From Gongronella butleri (taxonomy: Eukaryota > Mucoromycota > Mucoromycetes > Mucorales > Cunninghamellaceae), in assembly GCA_025201375.1 (NCBI GenBank), contig JAIWZP010000074.1, positions 59,351 through 123,350 on the forward strand: a stretch of DNA of 64,000 bases, read 5' to 3'. Position 1 is the first letter of the stretch. Every line of letters starts with the position of its first letter. Under the pieces are notes generated by a model. The model worked only from the letters and a program-made list of their open reading frames with translations. It had not been told where the DNA came from and did not search any database. This document shows, one piece after another, positions 58,821-64,000 of the stretch. Both the position numbers and the translations under genes were made by a program.

Positions 58821-58854
58821 CAGTATACTGTATGATAATTAGTCAAAAAAGCGG

Positions 58855-60120
58855 GCTACGACGACCACCACCACCACTTTTTAAAAATTCAGGGGTCACT
58901 CAGGGGTCACACTTTTCAATCTCAGAAAATGCCAAATTTGGGAAAATTTTGAACTCCGAGTGATCAATGCATCCCAAACAGGCAACTCCGGCGATTTGCT
59001 ATTGGCTGACAAAATGGCAGGTTGCCCCATCTTAAGAAAAAGGCGCAAAGAGTGACGCATGAACTGTGACGATCCGCTGCTGAACCGTCCTCTTGCGGTG
59101 TATTGGAGCCCAACGGGCCAGCGTCTCTGGCGCAAGCACGGAGCGCAAAGTGGGGCGGCGATGGGTCGCGTCGACGGCCCGCTTAACGAGACGTCCACAA
59201 CGTGGTTGTTGTTGCGCATGGCGTGAAGCGGCGCCACGGGTGTGGCGAGCAGGGCGCTCGTGGACTCTCTTGGCAGGACGCATCATCTTGATATTGTATA
59301 CAAACAAGGGAGTTTTATTGTAATACTGTAGCAAGAGGGGAGTTCAGGGGAGGAGAAACGGTGTTGAAAGGGTAAAGAGAAAAAAAAAGCAAGAAAAGAA
59401 AAAAAAAAGGGGAAAAGGAAAGTGGCGGGTCTTTTATGTGCGATGTAAACTTTGCGAATAAGTGAGACAAAAGATGGGGTTTTTAATCTGAAAACAGAGT
59501 GAAAAGAAAAGGAAAAGGGGAAATCTAAACAAGGTGGGATTTTATAGGCGAAAAAATGGGTGTGTGGCAGATTCACCGGCCGACACCGGACTCTCAGCTC
59601 GGTCTGAGCTCAAGCGCTAGGCACGTTGGTGCGGCGCCCTGTCCACAATGCACACAATGTGCATTGACGCGCCTAGCACCCCACAATTGGCGTGCCTGGC
59701 TGATTGAGCTCATTGTTCTCGTTGTTCACATGCGACAAGGCCAATTGGTCTGCAGCCTTGGCGGACAGACAGATCGAGATTCCAGCGGCGCAGCAAAAGG
59801 AGAAAAAGCGGGGCAAAGGAGAAGATCGGCCATTGCTCGATGGAGAGAGCAGCTACAAACTTGTGAGAGAGTGCGTTTGAAAGCCACGAGCCATGGCCAG
59901 ATGATGGTGTTGGAATTGGGCGGCGGCCAAAGGAAAAGAGAAGGACTGGAAACAAAAAGGAACGAAAGGGAGCAAGAAAAAAAAAGAGTTGTGGACAATG
60001 CTCACGAATTGGATCGTGACATGAACAGCGATCGACTGAGAAAATTGCCTGCATTGGGCCAAGATTTTTTGAGAAATTTAAAGTTTGGCACTTCCAAATT
60101 AAGGTGCATAAATTGGAAAA
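58855..60120 (+). repeat. Dispersed repeat family R2, copy interrupted by an LTR
   Basis: 58855-59064 and 60022-60120 together are collinear with 24775-25060. The break falls at TGAAC, which is duplicated on both sides of the insertion. Confidence 0.88.
59065..60021 (-). mobile_element. Solo LTR of a retrotransposon (957 bp) with 5-bp target duplication
   Basis: Ends TGTGACGATCC ... GGATCGTGACA: TG..CA termini with a short imperfect inverted repeat (10 of 11 bases). TGAAC flanks it at 59060-59064 and 60022-60026. On the minus strand a TATAAAAT word (59546-59539) precedes an AATAAA (59319-59314) by about 225 bases, a plausible U3-R-U5 order, so I orient it minus. No gag/pol sequence lies beside it, so it is a solo LTR. 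Superfamily (Ty1/copia or Ty3/gypsy) cannot be told. Confidence 0.88.
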
Positions 60121-60124
60121 ATAT

Positions 60125-60275
60125 GATAGAATTTGCCGTATTACATACAGTATGTACTGTACAGTACTACTGTATACAGTATATGTCTTGTTGACTCTTC
60201 TTGTTGAGCTAACTTCTTCTTATTAGCCATTTTATGATATGATATGATTGGCTGGCTACAGTATGTACTGTATTT
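60125..60275. other. TACTGTA-dense spacer
   Basis: AT-rich sequence with overlapping ACAGTATGTACTGTACAGTA-type words around 60145-60185 and 60255-60270. No gene seen. Confidence 0.6.
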
Positions 60276-60990
60276 CTTCAGATCGTCGTCGCTCGTCGGT
60301 TTTCAGCTCATTTCAGGCGATGGCTATTTCAGCTCGTCGGTTTTCAGCCCAATTCAGGTGCTGGCTATTTGATCAGCAGGTCGTCGGTTTTCAGGTCATT
60401 TCAGGTGCACGAGGTCGTTTCATCATATGATATCATCAGGTCGTCGGTTTATTTTCTTCAGCTCATTTCAGGTCTGATTCATTTCAAGTCGTCGGTTTAC
60501 AGTATTATTTTCTTCAGCTCATTTCAGGTGCGATTCATTTCAGGTCGTCGATCGGTTTTCAGGTCATTTCACGATTTCCTGAAATGACCTGAAAAAAACC
60601 GACGGCGACCTGAAATGATGATGAATCCCACCTGAAATGACCTGAAAACCGACGACCTGAAACAATTTGTACCTGAATATCATAGAGCTGCTGAAATGAC
60701 CTGATGCCCGACAACCTGAAATAATTGACCTGAAAGCTGAAGCTGACCTGCACGGCTGCATGCTCCATCGTAAAAAATGTTGGGCTTTTTTCAGGTTTAA
60801 GTCATTCAGGTCGTACATTTCAGGCCCTTGTTGAGCCTGAATTACTGTAAAATATATGATACAGTAAATCAGGTCAGGTTTCAGTCTTTTGTTTTTTTTT
60901 TCAGGTCGGGTTTCGGTCGAATTTTCAGGCAGAATCTTTGTGACCTGAACCTGAATTTCCCCAGCATTTCAGGTCTTCATTTCAGCTCAT
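60275..60990. repeat. TCAGGTC/GACCTGA palindromic repeat array
   Basis: Words of the form TTTTCAGGTCATTTCAGGT and GTCGTCGGTTTTCAG recur about every 30-60 bases. They point one way from 60290 to about 60570, then in reverse complement to about 60750, so the block is a large imperfect inverted repeat centred near 60573 (ATTTCACGATTTCCTGAAAT). From 60790 the forward orientation returns. No coding potential. Confidence 0.8.
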
Positions 60991-61300
60991 CCGACGCGGG
61001 CACCATATTTGGGTCTAGGTAAATTTGGAGCCATACTGTACCGTACTGTATGGCCAGCTTCATCGGGAGGAACGCGTACAGTACTGTACCGTATCATATC
61101 ATACAGAGTTTCCACTGTTCATTTGCGCGTCGTTGAAAAGTTTTTGCACGCAAAGGTGATTTGTTCACCCGCGAATAAAAAATAAAATGCACGCAAACAC
61201 CTTTCATTGGCGCGCACCGCATCATCAGTCCACGCAAACTTTACTCTCGATGGGCGCCAATTGAATTTTTAGGGCACGCGAATTCTATTTTTTTATTCAA
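60991..61300. other. Spacer, 3' flank of the orphan ORF
   Basis: ACTGTAC words near 61030-61090 and AATAAAAAATAAAA at 61173. No gene recognised. Confidence 0.4.
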
Positions 61301-61873
61301 CTATTTTTTTTGAATCTGTTGCAAGAGCTGGGCATGCACTTGGGGATTGTACAATGCAATTTCCGCCATGGGGGGATTACCATCGAACATCCACGTGTAC
61401 TTGTGGGCAGTTGAGCGCGAGACCTTAGCTACACGAGAAGCGACTACGCTCGTACGCTTCTTCAGGTAGACGGTTTCCCAGATAGTGTACTTTTGCTTTG
61501 GGGAAATCGCCCGCGACACGAGTGGCCGCGGGCATACCGGCTGCTTCGGCTGCCTTCGGCTTGGTCTGTATGCCAAGTCAATAGTTGGCGGTGCCGTTGG
61601 GCGAAGCGGCGCATTCGGCTCTTCTGTGGGCGGCGCGATGGTTGCCTCCTGCTGCATCGTGTCTTGCATCGCGTCGGTATCTGTTGACGACGCCTCGATG
61701 TTCAACTCATCCAACATCATCATCGGGTGTGCTTGAGCCCACTGCAACTCAGCCGCCCTATCCTCGTGTTGCTGGAGCTCCAAGTCTCTCTCCATGTGCA
61801 TTAAGTCCAGGAGAGAGTTGGTCTCCTGGGTTCCGTAACCAAATGGATAATATTTTCTAGGATTCATCATCAT
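61301..61873 (-). CDS. Orphan ORF with helix-turn-helix-like segment
   Basis: An uninterrupted 190-codon frame from the MMMNPRK start (an upstream in-frame Met at 61915 would add 14 hydrophobic residues). The N-terminal half is acidic and Gln/Met-rich; the middle is Pro/Thr-rich. The C-terminal ~65 residues are compact: SPKQKYTIWETVYLKKRTSV, VASRVAKVSRSTAHKYTWMF, which reads as a helix-turn-helix of homeodomain-like or transposase type. It sits alone among repeats, so an orphaned transposon protein or a lineage-specific regulator are both possible. No family recognised. Confidence 0.5.
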   Translation of the reverse strand: MMMNPRKYYPFGYGTQETNSLLDLMHMERDLELQQHEDRAAELQWAQAHPMMMLDELNIEASSTDTDAMQDTMQQEATIAPPTEEPNAPLRPTAPPTIDLAYRPSRRQPKQPVCPRPLVSRAISPKQKYTIWETVYLKKRTSVVASRVAKVSRSTAHKYTWMFDGNPPMAEIALYNPQVHAQLLQQIQKK

Positions 61874-61915
61874 TGGAAACAAAATAAAGAAAAGATAGTA
61901 AAAATGACATCCCAC

Positions 61916-62470
61916 GACAGCTGTGTCTTCATATAGCCCACTGTCATACCATAATTCGTTGTTACACAGTGTATCCGTAACGTTGGTGTGCGAATAACAC
62001 TACCGCGAAAGAGTGCCTTCTATTAGCCCTTTATTCAATTACAACGCTTTTAGAGGCCGAATAGAATGCGCATCGATTTCTCATCTGGTGTAATATTCTA
62101 TTCAACTTCTACGAGGGCCGGTTTCTATGTATTTTCTATTTATTTTTTATTTAATGCTCTATTCAATTTTTAATTCCCATCCATTCAAAATCTAATCACA
62201 ATCGATTCCCCATCTATGTATACTCTTATCCACCAGCCATGCATATTCAAAATGCATTCTATTTTTATTTTATGAGCCTCCACCGCCAATTGAACCTTCC
62301 AGCAGCGCGAATCTTTTTATACCCGGTTGTGTACCATCCCGATCAAACATTCATTGGATTTTACAGATATCGTTTATTGGTAGTCGATCACCAAATTGTC
62401 CCAAATACTATGCAGCTAGGGTGTTTTACCTGGATTGTTGGGTATTGCAGGCACAAATAGTTGCTTCTTC
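61916..62470. other. AT-rich spacer
   Basis: No credible gene. ATTCTATT/TTCTATTCAA words recur between 62015 and 62270, perhaps an old simple repeat. Confidence 0.4.
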
Positions 62471-62479
62471 TTGCTTGTC

Positions 62480-63130
62480 TTTCCATTGCCAGCGGTGGCT
62501 GCGCGGCTGCATGTGTGCCCAGAAAATAAAAAGCAGTGCCCAAGGCCAAAAAGCGCGCCAAAGTCTAGCTACATTTCACAAAAAAAGTCAACCTGTCTGT
62601 CATGACCTGATTTGCGCGTTGACTTACCTGTGTATACAGTACATTGGTAGCAGTTGCTGCGTGTGCGCCCAGAAAAAAAGCAAGTGGAAAGGCCAAAAAG
62701 CGCGCCAAGTCTACATTTCACAAAAGAAAAGGCATTGGTCAAACTGTGATGGCCACATTTGCGCGTCGACTTGCCTGCGTACCGTATCCATTGGTAGGTG
62801 CAGTGATGCTGCGTGTCTGCGTGTGTGCCCAGCAAATAAAAACGAGGCAGTGCACCAAGTCTACGTTTTACAAAAGAAAACGGCATTGGTCAACCTGCCT
62901 GATAGCCTCATTTGCGCGTTGACTTGCCTGTGTATCCTTGGTACAGTAGCAGTGACGCTGCGTGGCTGCGTGTGTGCCCAGAAAAAAAAGCGTGGCCGTG
63001 CCCAAAGCCTGCCTAAGTTTTACAAAAGAAAAAAAAAGGCATTTGTCAACTATCATGGCCTAAATTGTGCATTGACTTGCCTTCCATCCATTGCCAGCAG
63101 TGACACTGGGTAACTGCGATTCTTGTTCAG
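62480..63130 (+). repeat. Tandem ~150-bp repeat array, four to five units
   Basis: GTGTGCCCAG(A/C)AAATAAAA-type blocks near 62513, 62667, 62823 and 62974. Each is followed by CCAAAGTCTACATTTCACAA, AAAAGGCATTGGTCAAC, ATTTGCGCGTTGACTTGCC, then CATTGGTAGCAGTGACGC. A diverged fifth unit begins near 63110. The plus-strand frame through it is fortuitous. Confidence 0.85.
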
Positions 63131-64000
63131 TCAAAAAAAAGGCGAGCCAGTGCACAAAACCACGATAAAGCGCGCAATTGGTACAAATGCAAGGATCCAC
63201 CACGGCGTCAAAATCTAAATTTCAGGAAAAAGGCACAAGTATTAGGCCGTCACACGGTCTCATTTTTGCGCCCTAAACTTGCCTATCCATTGCCTGTAGT
63301 GCTTAGAGGGTGCACAGCGAAGCCCATAGCTCAAACGCCACGGTAAGAAGCAAAATGCCCAAAATCATCATATTTTGATTGAAGATGGTGACATTAGCCC
63401 TATAAATGTCAAATAAAACAGCGTTAGTCAATTTTCGTTTCTCTACTTCGCAAAAAATAATGTTGGATGTCTATTTGAAAGTGCCAAAGACAAGCAATAA
63501 AAGACGAAGGGAAAGGCTGATGGAGCGCCAACGTTTTGAAAAAAAAGGAGAAAAGAATGGAAAAAGCACAACAATGGGATGGAGCCGGGGTCCACACGAT
63601 GTGAAAAAATTTGCGAAGTCCGCCCGCTTTGTGAAACACAATTGGCCTCCATGGAATGACGCATTTTTTCGGCCATTTGTCGTGATTGGCCTGCTGCATG
63701 GGGACGACGACGCTCAATCATTTGAGGTCGCTGGCCGGCGGCCCGGTTGCCGGGAGCCGGATGCCGTGATTGGCCCGTATGGGAATGATGCTCTTCTTTT
63801 CCGGTCACTGCCCGCCCCGCCGCGCGTCCTCTTTTTTCTTCCCTCTACCCACCCCTTTTTTGCCCGCACATTATGCAAATGAATGCGAAAATACCGTCAT
63901 TTATTAATCGACATTGGTGCATCGGCCGCCATTAATGCAGAACTAGGCGCCGAGGAAGCGTCACAAGCAGCTGTGTGCTTGCGTGCGGGTCGTCATACAC
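63131..64000. other. Right-edge DNA without a supported gene
   Basis: A 158-codon ORF (63406-63882) has no recognisable domain and is low in complexity. The last 100 bases might be the 3' end of a minus-strand gene that continues outside the window, but nothing can be identified from the fragment. Confidence 0.3.

Noticed and set aside
59556..60194. 212-codon plus-strand ORF overlapping the LTR
   Set aside because: It runs through the LTR end and target duplication into the host repeat and has no domain.
61301..61915. Calling the orphan ORF a specific transposase
   Set aside because: No catalytic acidic triad or recognised transposase motif is present; only a helix-turn-helix-like stretch.
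63406..63882. 158-codon ORF near the right edge
   Set aside because: Low-complexity basic sequence, open on both strands, no similarity to a known family.
1..64000. CRISPR array, bacterial operons or prophage
   Set aside because: Spliced eukaryotic genes throughout; the tandem arrays have no constant repeat with unique spacers.

Overview
The window is nuclear DNA of a fungus. The gene set is fungal (chitin deacetylase with a GPI-type tail, PHO81-type SPX/ankyrin regulator, DUF7137- and DUF8032-type proteins, a G-protein alpha subunit, SPT3, SPC25, SEC12, DSK2). Genes are cut by many short GT..AG introns, often with T-rich 3' ends, and intergenic DNA is full of A/T homopolymer runs. The combination suggests an early-diverging lineage, probably Mucoromycota-like; the exact taxon cannot be read from the sequence.

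Layout. 1-19.1 kb is gene-bearing: a phosphotransferase (ACAD10/11 N-terminal type, minus, running off the left edge), a multi-pass membrane protein, dihydroorotase, a DUF8032 regulator-like protein, chitin deacetylase and PHO81. 19.1-31.4 kb is a repeat island with no convincing gene: a ~500-bp tandem satellite, a hairpin-unit minisatellite, a complete non-autonomous hAT-like element with an 8-bp target duplication, and several ~155-180-bp tandem arrays. 31.4-57.6 kb is again gene-rich: a membrane protein, an RRM-type protein, a DUF7137 protein, inositol monophosphatase-like, an Acinus-like SAP protein, ribosomal L37, G-alpha, a mitochondrial-type rhodanese, DSK2/ubiquilin, SPT3, a signal-peptide inorganic pyrophosphatase, SPC25, a 75-aa membrane protein and SEC12. 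57.6-64 kb is a second repeat island with a solo LTR, a TCAGGTC palindromic array, a ~150-bp tandem array and one orphan ORF.

The genes form no evident pathway. They are mostly housekeeping functions packed closely: two convergent pairs are only 30 and 81 bp apart, and two divergent pairs share promoters of about 190-230 bp. All gene models were assembled by eye from splice signals and reading-frame continuity; several terminal exons are shorter than 50 codons and were found by frame closure and family fit.

The most informative structures are (i) the hAT-like element at 23238-24197, (ii) the solo LTR at 59065-60021, whose empty site is present in a sister repeat near 24.97 kb, (iii) three copies of an ~850-bp dispersed repeat, and (iv) a TACTGTA/TACAGTA heptamer that crowds the repeat islands but not the exons.
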